Positions 1 through 5,706 of a DNA stretch of 6,438 bases are shown piece after piece. The notes under the pieces were generated by a model. It was not told where the DNA came from, ran no database searches, and was given only the letters and a program-made list of their open reading frames with translations. Source of the DNA: Chloroflexota bacterium (lineage in GTDB: Bacteria > Chloroflexota > UBA6077); assembly GCA_021788565.1 (NCBI GenBank), contig JAJYKO010000336.1:1-6438 (forward strand), read 5' to 3'. A program made the translations under genes and the position numbers. Positions within the stretch are counted from its first letter, which is position 1, and every line of letters begins with the position of its first letter.

Positions 1-126
1 GCCCCGCACGTCGACGCCGGCCGACGCGCCGCGCTCGCAGAGAACCACGGTGCAGCCTGTCGCCGCGTCGAGGTCAGTGTAGTGCCCGACCTTTATGCCC
101 TCAATGTCGGTGATGGAGTCAACCAT
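1..126 (-). CDS. P1 family (DmpA/BapA-type, S58) aminopeptidase, N-terminal fragment
   Basis: Only the first 42 codons are present; the gene runs off the left edge. The translated start, MVDSITDIEGIKVGHYTD followed by GCTVVLCERGASAGVDVRG, is the characteristic opening of the P1 peptidase family (DmpA, BapA beta-peptidyl aminopeptidase, NylC). These are cytoplasmic or periplasmic Ntn-type hydrolases that self-cleave to expose a nucleophile. That cleavage site and the catalytic residues lie outside the window, so activity cannot be judged. The ATG at 126 is preceded by a purine-rich ribosome binding site (GGGGGGAG on the minus strand, about 8 bases away). It is the last visible gene of the leftward ecf operon, 81 bases after the S-component gene, separated from it by a long palindrome. 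Family members cleave N-terminal residues, including beta-alanine and D-amino acids, from peptides and amides; the substrate here is unknown. The family call is fairly sure despite the short length. Confidence 0.85.
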   Translation of the reverse strand, partial: MVDSITDIEGIKVGHYTDLDAATGCTVVLCERGASAGVDVRG

Positions 127-152
127 GCGTGCGATCTCCCCCCTTGCCGGAC

Positions 153-188
153 TAGACCGGCTCGGTGTTCGAACATCGAGCCGGTCTA
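153..188. repeat. 36-bp near-perfect palindrome between S-component and P1 peptidase genes
   Basis: Arms TAGACCGGCTCG and CGAGCCGGTCTA (12 bp, perfect) enclose a G/T mismatch pair (165/176) and a perfect inner TGTTCGAACA. The symmetry therefore covers 18 bp per side around the 170/171 centre with one non-Watson-Crick pair. As RNA it would fold into a long stem with a 4-base loop. No T-run follows on either strand, so it is not a textbook intrinsic terminator. It lies just upstream of the P1 peptidase ribosome binding site and downstream of the S-component stop. It could be a processing or stability hairpin, an attenuating structure or a protein-binding palindrome; the sequence does not decide. 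Confidence 0.85.
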
Positions 189-207
189 TACCCTGGGGCA
201 GACGGTG

Positions 208-762
208 CTAGTTTCTCTTTGGCTGTACGTCGGACACCTTGGACTTGCCGCCTCCTGTCTCGACCCTCTTCCAGGCGGTGACCACAGCCACAGTAAAGAT
301 CGCGGCCACGATGGCTTCGGGAATGCCGTTAATGGCCGCGGTGGTGGCGGCAACCGGGGCCGTCATGTAGTTGCGCACCACGGCCATTCCAAGGACTAGA
401 ATGGTGTTGGTCATGCTGCCGACAACGGCGGCGACTATCAGCGCGAGATACTCGTTCCACCGCTTCAGCCCGGCGTAGACCAGGAAGGCCGTGACGCCGA
501 TGAATATGCGGGGAAGAACCGCCACCAGCGGGTCCTTAAAGAGGGGCACGGTGGCGTCCACGAAACTGAAGAGTCCAAAAATCAAGCCGATGATGGCGCC
601 CACCCACCCGCCTTCCATGATGCCGCCGATGATCGCGGGGACGTGCATGATGGTGGCATTGCCGGCGGCGGTAGGCACCGGAATGAAGCCGAGTCTCGTG
701 ACGCCAAGCAGGATTGCGATCGCGGCCAGAACACCCGAAATGACGATCTTGCGAATTGCCAT
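208..762 (-). CDS. ECF transporter substrate-binding (S) component, specificity unknown
   Basis: This 184-residue, very hydrophobic protein has about six membrane segments (roughly residues 6-22, 38-50, 52-69, 79-98, 104-129, 147-164) and a short charged C-terminal tail. It has the size and pattern of the ECF S-component family that includes PanT-like proteins. Visible features are a small-residue-rich first helix (SGVLAAIAILLG) of the kind that packs on EcfT, a loop LPRIFIG at 83-89, and GSMTNT at 115-120. S components bind the solute in the membrane and topple when docked on EcfT. The gene sits in the same operon as ecfA1, ecfA2 and ecfT, so this is probably a dedicated transporter, although a shared module cannot be excluded. 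The start at 762 is supported by a purine-rich GGGGGTAGGAAG directly upstream. The ligand is not readable from sequence; neighbouring hydrolases suggest an amide or peptide-like solute (inference). Confidence 0.85.
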   Translation of the reverse strand: MAIRKIVISGVLAAIAILLGVTRLGFIPVPTAAGNATIMHVPAIIGGIMEGGWVGAIIGLIFGLFSFVDATVPLFKDPLVAVLPRIFIGVTAFLVYAGLKRWNEYLALIVAAVVGSMTNTILVLGMAVVRNYMTAPVAATTAAINGIPEAIVAAIFTVAVVTAWKRVETGGGKSKVSDVQPKRN

Positions 763-876
763 CTTCCTACCCCCTAGCTCTCAGTTTCCAGAAAAATCCC
801 CCATGAAACGGTCCAACGATGCCTCTGTCTGCGCCCTAGATCATTGATCACCGTCCCTTCTCGCTAAGACTAGCCG

Positions 877-2106
877 TCAAGAAGCCGCGACGCCAAGATA
901 TCGTAGCGCCGTCAGTGCGTAAAGCCTGGTGGCGTCGACCAGCTGTTGAATATCCAGGTACTCATCGATATGGTGGGGTATGAAGGTGTCACCAGGCCCG
1001 CACGTGATGACCGGGATGCCGGCCCTGGTGTTAAGGATAGTACCATCCGTGCTGCCGGGTACGGCCCCATATACCGGTTCACCACCAACCGCATCTCGGA
1101 AGGCGCTATCCATAGTGGCGACAATCGGCTCATTACGCGGTGTAGAGGTCGGCGGACGGGAGTCGATGATCTCGTACTTGGCGTCGAAAGTGGGGTCTTC
1201 GTCCTTGAGCCGCTTCAGGATTGCCCGCAGCCTGGCCTCGAGATCCTCGGGGGATTGGCTGGGCAGCACTCGGAAATCGAGAGTCACCGTCGATTGGGCC
1301 GGCAGGACGTTGTTCTGCGGCTCCCCGGAGGCCGGCGACTGAACGATAGTGGGGGTGATGCTGGGCTTACCCATGAAGTGGTGCTCCCCATGAATCCGGA
1401 TCTCATCCTCTTCCCAGATCTTCACCTCGCGCAACAGCGCAGCGGCATGGTGGATCGGGTTCACGCCAGTGAGAGGCATCGCGCCGTGCGCCATCACGCC
1501 GCTCATAGTTATCCTGATCCACATCACGCCCTTCTGTTCTATGCAGAGGCGGTTGTCCTCGGGTTCGCAGATCACCGCGGCAGAGATGCCCTTGCCCCAG
1601 CCCCGGGCCACGAAGTTCTTGACGCCCTTCATCTCGCCCTCTTCGTCCGCCAGCGCCCCGATCAATAGTGACCCGCCAAGCTTCACGCCGCGATCCACGA
1701 TGGCTTTAGTCGCCACGATAGCCGCGACCAGGCCGCCCTTCATGTCGTTTACGCCACGCCCGTAGATCCGGCCGTCGGCGATCTCGGCACCGAATGGAGG
1801 GTGCGTCCAGGCGCTCGGATCACCCTCGGTGACCACGTCAGTGTGGCCCTCGAACATCAGGCGGCGCGAGCCTTCAGGGCCAGGCAACACACCAATTACG
1901 TTTGGCCGGCCCGGCTCCACGACCTCCCAGGTTGTCTGGAGGCCCAGCTCCTCGAACTTTCCCTTAACCCAGAGGGCAGCAGCCTCTTCGGCCTCGCCCC
2001 GCTTTGGGCGATAAACGCTGGGGATCCTCGTCAACTCCTGGGCCCAGCGCACGACCAGTTCTGGATCGATACTGTCGAGAATAGTTCGTTCGAGATCGCT
2101 GAGCAT
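877..2106 (-). CDS. M20 family metallo-amidohydrolase (ArgE/DapE type)
   Basis: This 409-residue protein has the full M20 architecture: a di-zinc catalytic domain with an inserted dimerisation domain (about 190-305). Catalytic and metal residues are all visible: GHTD (H88, D90), GRGVNDMKGG (bridging D121), ADEEGE (base E155, ligand E156), E181 in CEPED, H207 in SGVMAHGAMP, and H378 in HHIDEYL. It should therefore be an active cytoplasmic enzyme cleaving an amide or peptide bond, as ArgE, DapE, carnosinases and aminoacylases do. There is no signal peptide. The ATG at 2106 has a strong ribosome binding site GAGGAG (2116-2121) 9 bases upstream. The gene lies between ecfT and the S-component gene, 45 bases after ecfT, so it is almost certainly co-transcribed with the transporter and probably acts on the imported solute or a product of it. 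ArgE, DapE, succinyl-diaminopimelate-like and N-acyl-amino acid activities cannot be separated by eye. Confidence 0.93.
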   Translation of the reverse strand: MLSDLERTILDSIDPELVVRWAQELTRIPSVYRPKRGEAEEAAALWVKGKFEELGLQTTWEVVEPGRPNVIGVLPGPEGSRRLMFEGHTDVVTEGDPSAWTHPPFGAEIADGRIYGRGVNDMKGGLVAAIVATKAIVDRGVKLGGSLLIGALADEEGEMKGVKNFVARGWGKGISAAVICEPEDNRLCIEQKGVMWIRITMSGVMAHGAMPLTGVNPIHHAAALLREVKIWEEDEIRIHGEHHFMGKPSITPTIVQSPASGEPQNNVLPAQSTVTLDFRVLPSQSPEDLEARLRAILKRLKDEDPTFDAKYEIIDSRPPTSTPRNEPIVATMDSAFRDAVGGEPVYGAVPGSTDGTILNTRAGIPVITCGPGDTFIPHHIDEYLDIQQLVDATRLYALTALRYLGVAAS

Positions 2107-2151
2107 GACTAAATTCTCCTCTATGAGTATAAGTCAGCATCCAGTGTATGC

Positions 2152-3009
2152 CTAGATCGGGAAACTACCCTGGTAGGCCACCATAGCCACGGTGAAGACT
2201 AGAATGAGGCCCATCGCGGCCCAGTCGGCAGGCCCGAAAGCGAGATGGATCAGATGAGATCTCCCTTTCCCCCCGATGTAGCAGCGCGCCTCCATGGCCA
2301 GCACAAGGTCCTCGGCCCTGCGGAAGGCGTCGATAAACAAGGGAACTATCAGTGCTGCCATAAGTCTGGTAGTTGTAATGAACTGGAGCCTGCCGCGCGT
2401 CCCTAGGTTTGCTCCCCTGGACGCTTGTGACTTCATTACGATCTCCATCTGCTCGGCCAGGATAGGAACGAAACGGAGGGCTATGGTTGCCACCAGAGAA
2501 AGCTCATGCCCGGGCAAACCCAGCCTGGAGAACGGTCGCAGCATGTCTTCGATGCCGTGCGTCAACTCTGTTGTGGTGGTCGTGTTAGTGAGGAGGCTGG
2601 CCAGAAACATCAGCTGCAAGAAGCGAAGAGTGGAAACAATCACCAGTTGAACGCTGCCGTTGGTGACGTGGATCCAGCCCCACTGGACGTATGTAACGGA
2701 AGCCCTGCCCTGAGGAACGAACTGATCTCCGTAAAAGAGCAGTTGCAGCAGAGCGAGCAGGATTATGAACGGTATTGCGGGCTTGATGCCTCGGAAGGCG
2801 TAGCCTATGGGCACTCTAGCAAGGAGCACGAAGGAGCCGCTGACAAGGAGTAGGATCAAGTTTGCCGTGTAAGACACGTTGAACGATATGGCGATCACGA
2901 TCAAGAGCATTACGGTAATCTTGGTCCTGGGGTCGAGCCTGTGAACGATGGAGTCGCCCGGAAGGTACTGGCCTATGGTGATGTTTCTCAGGAAGTCAAA
3001 ATCTTCCAT
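2152..3009 (-). CDS. ecfT: ECF transporter transmembrane coupling protein EcfT
   Basis: This 285-residue membrane protein links the S component to the two ATPases. It opens with IGQYLPGDSIVHRLDPRTKI, the usual EcfT N-terminal pattern, and has several membrane segments (about 32-46, 48-65, 76-93, 120-140, 170-185, 262-280). The cytoplasmic coupling helices carry the two Ala-Arg type motifs that dock in the ATPase grooves: SQASRGA (194-200, R198) and AMEARCY (238-244, R242). The start chosen is the ATG at 3009, preceded 5 bases away by AGAGGAG; a GTG 33 bases further upstream is open but has no properly spaced ribosome binding site. The gene overlaps ecfA2 by 22 bases, implying translational coupling. 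The order ecfA1-ecfA2-ecfT matches Bacillota group II modules, but the following hydrolase and S-component genes make this a dedicated, group I-like operon. Confidence 0.95.
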   Translation of the reverse strand: MEDFDFLRNITIGQYLPGDSIVHRLDPRTKITVMLLIVIAISFNVSYTANLILLLVSGSFVLLARVPIGYAFRGIKPAIPFIILLALLQLLFYGDQFVPQGRASVTYVQWGWIHVTNGSVQLVIVSTLRFLQLMFLASLLTNTTTTTELTHGIEDMLRPFSRLGLPGHELSLVATIALRFVPILAEQMEIVMKSQASRGANLGTRGRLQFITTTRLMAALIVPLFIDAFRRAEDLVLAMEARCYIGGKGRSHLIHLAFGPADWAAMGLILVFTVAMVAYQGSFPI

Positions 3010-3860
3010 ACCTGCTCCTCTGCATCTTCGACAGTCACACACTCCTCGGGTACTGGGTAGCCACGCTCCCTCAGCGCGTGCATAACCTCCATGATCTGAG
3101 GAGCAGCAAGACCGAAGCGCCGCAGCTCCTGGGGTTGGGAAAAAACCTCCCCCGTACGCCCGCTCATCACTGTTCGGCCGTCACTCAATACGTACACCTT
3201 GTCCACCAGGCTTGTAAGGTCTTCCATGTTGGTCGAGATAAAGACGATGGTGAGCCCTTCCTGGTCGTGAAGCCGCCGAATATCGGCCAGCAACTCCTTC
3301 CGGCCGCGCGGATCGACTCCGGAAGTTGATTCGTCCAGGACCAGCACGTCGGGTCGAAGGGCCAGCACGCCGGCGATCGCCGCCTTCCGCATCTCGCCCC
3401 CGCTCAGAGAGAAAGTGAAACGGTCCTTGAACTTGTCGAAACTCAAGCCGACGATATCCATGGCCCAGTGCACCCGATCTCGGACCTCTGCTAAGGGCAG
3501 GCCCATCCTGAACGGCCCAAAGGCGACATCGTCCCCGACCAATCGCTCGAACAGCTGCGCCTCCGGGTATTGGAAGACGAGGCCGACCTTCTGACGGATG
3601 GCTCGTATGTCGACTTTGGAATCGGCAAGATCGTGTCCGAAGACGATCACCTTGCCCCGCTCCCGCGGCCGGATGAGGCCATTGAAGTGCTGAACTGTCG
3701 TCGATTTACCAGCGCCGGTGCGACCGACGATGCCAACCATCTCGCCCCTGTGGATCTCCATGTTCACACCCTTGAGGGCTAGCACTTCCAGGGGGGTGCC
3801 CTTCAGATAAATGTGGTGGAGATCCCTGATCTGGATAATTGCATCCTGCTGGTCGTTCAT
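2988..3860 (-). CDS. ecfA2: ECF transporter ATP-binding protein EcfA2, with altered switch histidine
   Basis: This 290-residue ABC ATPase has Walker A GRTGAGKST (46-54), Q-loop Q97 (FQYPEAQLF), signature LSGGEMRKAAIAG (152-164), and Walker B VLVLDESTSG (172-181) with D176 and E177. DPRGRKE follows, a pattern typical of EcfA2 rather than EcfA1. It pairs with EcfA1 and grips EcfT. Two deviations are visible. The usual SHSMED switch region reads STNMED (209-214), so the conserved H-loop histidine is Thr210; the nucleotides (ACC codon) confirm this. The residue after the catalytic Glu is Ser rather than Pro, and the signature Gln is Glu. Walker A, Walker B and Q-loop are intact, so it should bind ATP; hydrolysis at its own site may be weak (inference). 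The ATG at 3860 overlaps the ecfA1 stop in an ATGA, with only a weak ribosome binding site, so translation is probably coupled to ecfA1. Confidence 0.95.
   Translation of the reverse strand: MNDQQDAIIQIRDLHHIYLKGTPLEVLALKGVNMEIHRGEMVGIVGRTGAGKSTTVQHFNGLIRPRERGKVIVFGHDLADSKVDIRAIRQKVGLVFQYPEAQLFERLVGDDVAFGPFRMGLPLAEVRDRVHWAMDIVGLSFDKFKDRFTFSLSGGEMRKAAIAGVLALRPDVLVLDESTSGVDPRGRKELLADIRRLHDQEGLTIVFISTNMEDLTSLVDKVYVLSDGRTVMSGRTGEVFSQPQELRRFGLAAPQIMEVMHALRERGYPVPEECVTVEDAEEQVWKILTS
3015..3021 (-). promoter_or_regulatory. ribosome binding site deciding the ecfT start
   Basis: On the minus strand AGAGGAG lies 5 bases before the ATG at 3009. The competing GTG at 3042 has GAGGA directly abutting it, with no room for initiation, and would add 11 poorly conserved Cys/Arg-rich residues. 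This favours 3009. Confidence 0.8.
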
Positions 3861-4720
3861 CTTCTGGCTGCTTTCCGGGTAGCGAACTCGAGGATCTTCT
3901 CCACGGTCTCGTCCACAGTCAGCAAATCGCTGGGGAATTCAGGATCGCGGGCGTGAATGCGGGACGCCAGGTCTGTGGTTTGCGGTACGTCCAGCTGGAG
4001 CGCGCGCAGTGCCTCGGCCCTGGAGAAGATGCCGCGTGGAGTGCCTTCCATCACTATCTGCCCACCTTCCATCACGATCACTCTGCGCGCGTCGATCACC
4101 TCATGCATGAAGTGGGTGATGGCCACTACCGTCATTCCCTGGCCGTTCAGCTCGCGCACCACGCGCAGCACGTCTTCTCTTCCCATGGGATCGAGATACG
4201 CCGTCGCCTCATCCATGACGAGGACCGCGGGCCTCATCGCGATCACGCCCGCGATGGCAACCCTCTGCTTCTGGCCCGCTGAGAGCAGGTGAGGGGCGCG
4301 CTTCCGGACGTCTTCCAGTCCGGTGACCCTCAGCGCCCAGTCTACCCGCGCCTTGAGCTCGTCTCTCGGAACCCCCAGGTTTTCTGGCCCGAAGGCGACG
4401 TCTTCTTCGACGACTGTGGCCACGATCTGGTTGTCGGGGATCTGAAAGACCATGCCGACGGTCGAGCGGACCGCGATGACATTTTCTGGATCTTTGGTGC
4501 TGAGCCCGCGTACCGCGACTTCGCCCTCGGTGGGCAGCAGAAGCGCGTTGAGGTGCTTTGCGAGGGTGGACTTGCCTGAGCCATTGTGCCCGACGACAGC
4601 AAGATACTCACCAGGGAAGACGTCGAGGCTGACGCCGGTCAGGGCTTTGATTGGATTAGGCGACAGGGCGTTGTAGGAGAAGGAAACGTTGTCGACCCGT
4701 ATGATCGGTTCTGTTGCCAT
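3857..4720 (-). CDS. ecfA1: ECF transporter ATP-binding protein EcfA1
   Basis: This 287-residue ABC ATPase is the first gene of the leftward operon. It has Walker A GHNGSGKST (44-52), Q-loop Q93 (VFQIPDNQIVATVVEEDVAF), signature LSAGQKQRVAIAG (146-158), Walker B VLVMDEATAYLDP (166-178; D170, E171) and the switch histidine H203 in ITHFMHEV. The DNQ after the Q-loop and the KQR after the signature are EcfA1-like. The signature deviates from LSGGQ by Ala148. Its own Walker A, Walker B and H-loop are complete. The start chosen is the ATG at 4720, which begins MATEPIIRVDNVSFSY, where the family normally starts, and follows GGGGGAAAC. An in-frame ATG at 4822 would add 34 unconserved residues, lacks a ribosome binding site and would place the upstream hairpin inside the gene. 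The stop overlaps the ecfA2 start by 4 bases. Expression is probably controlled from the divergent region 4721-4990. Confidence 0.95.
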   Translation of the reverse strand: MATEPIIRVDNVSFSYNALSPNPIKALTGVSLDVFPGEYLAVVGHNGSGKSTLAKHLNALLLPTEGEVAVRGLSTKDPENVIAVRSTVGMVFQIPDNQIVATVVEEDVAFGPENLGVPRDELKARVDWALRVTGLEDVRKRAPHLLSAGQKQRVAIAGVIAMRPAVLVMDEATAYLDPMGREDVLRVVRELNGQGMTVVAITHFMHEVIDARRVIVMEGGQIVMEGTPRGIFSRAEALRALQLDVPQTTDLASRIHARDPEFPSDLLTVDETVEKILEFATRKAARR

Positions 4721-4728
4721 GTTTCCCC

Positions 4729-4753
4729 CAAGAGATGGTGGGAAGATCTCTTG
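4729..4753 (-). promoter_or_regulatory. 8-bp perfect hairpin abutting the ecfA1 ribosome binding site
   Basis: In the ecfA1 leader RNA, CAAGAGAT and ATCTCTTG form a perfect 8-bp stem around the 9-base loop CTTCCCACC. The 3' arm runs directly into the G-run (4725-4729) that serves as ribosome binding site. The loop contains UUCCC, complementary to the GGGAA of that binding site, so an alternative hairpin hiding it can also be drawn. The pairing is seen in the sequence. A role in translation control, or as a DNA operator (two half-sites 16-17 bp apart), is inference. Confidence 0.5.
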
Positions 4754-4828
4754 CCTCTGGAAGAACAAAGAGCTGTCGGGATCTTCGAGACGCCGTTGAC
4801 AGTCGCCGCTTTCCGGGGGCATAATCGT

Positions 4829-4844
4829 TTGTCGATTGTCGACA
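4829..4844. promoter_or_regulatory. candidate GntR operator: TTGTCGATTGTCGACA
   Basis: This short site holds a tandem TTGTCGA repeat, a 13-bp inverted repeat GTCGA-TTG-TCGAC (4831-4843) and the perfect palindrome TGTCGACA (4837-4844). The form, a TTGT...ACA palindrome, resembles sites of FadR/FCD-type GntR proteins. It lies about 15-22 bases downstream of the predicted leftward start and just upstream of the predicted rightward -35, where a repressor encoded next door could control both. Assignment is by position and symmetry only. Confidence 0.5.
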
Positions 4845-4849
4845 TAGCC

Positions 4850-4877
4850 TTGAAACTGTCGGCTGTTTTAACATACT
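4850..4877 (+). promoter_or_regulatory. possible weak sigma70-type promoter for the regulator/aminotransferase unit
   Basis: TTGAAA (4850-4855), a 16-base spacer and CATACT (4872-4877) give a plausible but imperfect promoter, with transcription starting near 4884 and a leader of about 107 bases before the regulator gene. It overlaps the opposite-strand promoter, so the two would compete for RNA polymerase if both are real. Confidence 0.35.
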
Positions 4878-4893
4878 CTCTAGCCAGCGTCAA
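4865..4893 (-). promoter_or_regulatory. predicted sigma70-type promoter of the ecf operon
   Basis: On the minus strand TTGACG (4893-4888) is separated by 17 bases from TAAAAC (4870-4865). The -35 matches consensus at five of six bases and the -10 at four of six. The start would be near 4858, giving a leader of about 138 bases to the ecfA1 ATG that includes the palindromic operator candidate and the hairpin next to the ribosome binding site. Confidence 0.5.
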
Positions 4894-4990
4894 GCAATAT
4901 TTCGCGGATGAATGCCCATGCTCGGGATGTCGTAGAGGTGTCCACTTCGATGTCCGCCAAGTTCACCTGTGTCGAGATTGCAGCGCAACC

Positions 4991-5662
4991 ATGAGCAGAG
5001 TCGCCGCCGATGTACTACCTTATACAGCACTGCGTGATGCAGTTCTGATCGCCCTTCGAGCGGCGATTGTCGAGGGCAAGCTCCAGCCTGGAGAGCGCCT
5101 CCTGGAGGCCGAGATAGCGCGCGAGTTTGGTACCAGCAGGGCGCCGCTGCGCGAGGCGATCCGGCAGTTGGAGAGCGAGGGGCTCGTGGTGAGCGCGCCT
5201 CATCGCGGTACGTTCGTCACCAAACTCTCGGGGGAAGACGCGCGCGAGATCTACTGTCTGCGGGCAGCCGTGGAAGGAATGGCCGCAATCCTCGTTGTTC
5301 GGTCCGGTCGTACTGAGATCCTCGACAGGCTCGATCAACTCTTGACTGAGATGAAGTCCTGCGTCGCCTCCGGCGAGGTCGAGCGGGTGATCCAGGCCGA
5401 TTTCCGTTTCCACGAAATTCTCTGCCAGGCGGCAGGCAATGCCCGGCTGCTCGGCGTCTGGTTGAGTATGAGGACGCAAATCCGTGCATTTGTCTCCGCG
5501 ACGAGCCAGCGATATCTGAAGCCTTCCGAGCTGGTACGCCGGCACTGTGTGGTTCTGGAAGCCATGCGAGCTGGCGATGCGCAGCGCGCACAGTGGTTGC
5601 TCACCGGCGATATACTCGAGGTCGGAGAGCACGTCGCCGCGCGGTTGGCTGCGGTTGGGTGA
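4991..5662 (+). CDS. GntR family transcriptional regulator, FadR/FCD subfamily
   Basis: This 223-residue regulator has an N-terminal winged helix (about 11-78: YTALRDAVLIALRAAIVEGK, PGERL, recognition helix around SRAPLREAIRQLESEGLV, wing HRGTFV) and a C-terminal all-helical FCD ligand domain (about 85-220). Metal-site residues of the FCD domain are visible as D137 and H141 (ADFRFHE) and H185 (RRHCVVLEAM). The usual third His, 22 residues after H185, is Asp207, with H214 nearby. FCD proteins bind small carboxylates or amino acids and act as dimers on short palindromes. It is divergent from the ecf operon and 44 bases upstream of the aminotransferase, so it probably controls both by a shared region. 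The start at 4991 fits the family's usual N-terminus; the ribosome binding site is weak (GAGA about 13 bases away), which may mean low expression. The reading frame stays open upstream, but that part is antisense to ecfA1 and not conserved. Confidence 0.92.
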   Translation: MSRVAADVLPYTALRDAVLIALRAAIVEGKLQPGERLLEAEIAREFGTSRAPLREAIRQLESEGLVVSAPHRGTFVTKLSGEDAREIYCLRAAVEGMAAILVVRSGRTEILDRLDQLLTEMKSCVASGEVERVIQADFRFHEILCQAAGNARLLGVWLSMRTQIRAFVSATSQRYLKPSELVRRHCVVLEAMRAGDAQRAQWLLTGDILEVGEHVAARLAAVG

Positions 5663-5693
5663 CGAACGGGAATCCTCAAAACGATTTGCTTGT

Positions 5694-5700
5694 GGAGGGA
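5694..5700 (+). promoter_or_regulatory. ribosome binding site of the aminotransferase
   Basis: GGAGGGA lies 6 to 8 bases before the ATG at 5707, much stronger than the site before the regulator. The 44-base gap after the regulator stop shows no terminator hairpin, which supports co-transcription. Confidence 0.75.
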
Positions 5701-5706
5701 GCGAGA

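Noticed and set aside
153..207. Intrinsic terminator after the S-component gene
   Set aside because: The stem is strong but no T-run follows on either strand, and the next gene has its own good ribosome binding site in the same direction.
839..849. GATCATTGATC, an 11-bp palindrome with a one-base centre in the gap between the M20 and S-component genes
   Set aside because: Too short and with too small a loop to be a hairpin, and no neighbouring promoter or repeat supports an operator; the 114-base gap otherwise shows only the S-component ribosome binding site.
946..1668. 240-codon open frame on the + strand inside the M20 gene
   Set aside because: It is antisense to a gene with a complete set of M20 catalytic residues, has no recognisable domain and is the kind of shadow frame high GC produces.
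3010..3042. 11-codon GTG-started extension of ecfT
   Set aside because: The purine-rich sequence abuts the GTG with no spacing, whereas the ATG at 3009 has a well-spaced AGAGGAG.
4721..4753. H-type pseudoknot between the leader hairpin loop and the ecfA1 ribosome binding site
   Set aside because: Only one base would bridge the full 8-bp stem, which is sterically implausible; mutually exclusive hairpins are the more reasonable reading.
4721..4822. 34-codon N-terminal extension of ecfA1
   Set aside because: No ribosome binding site precedes the ATG at 4822, the residues are unlike EcfA1, and the extension would swallow the leader hairpin.
4586..4990. 135-codon in-frame upstream extension of the GntR gene, including several Cys residues
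   Set aside because: Its first part is antisense to ecfA1 and the rest crosses the promoter region; GntR-FCD proteins normally start where the ATG at 4991 does.
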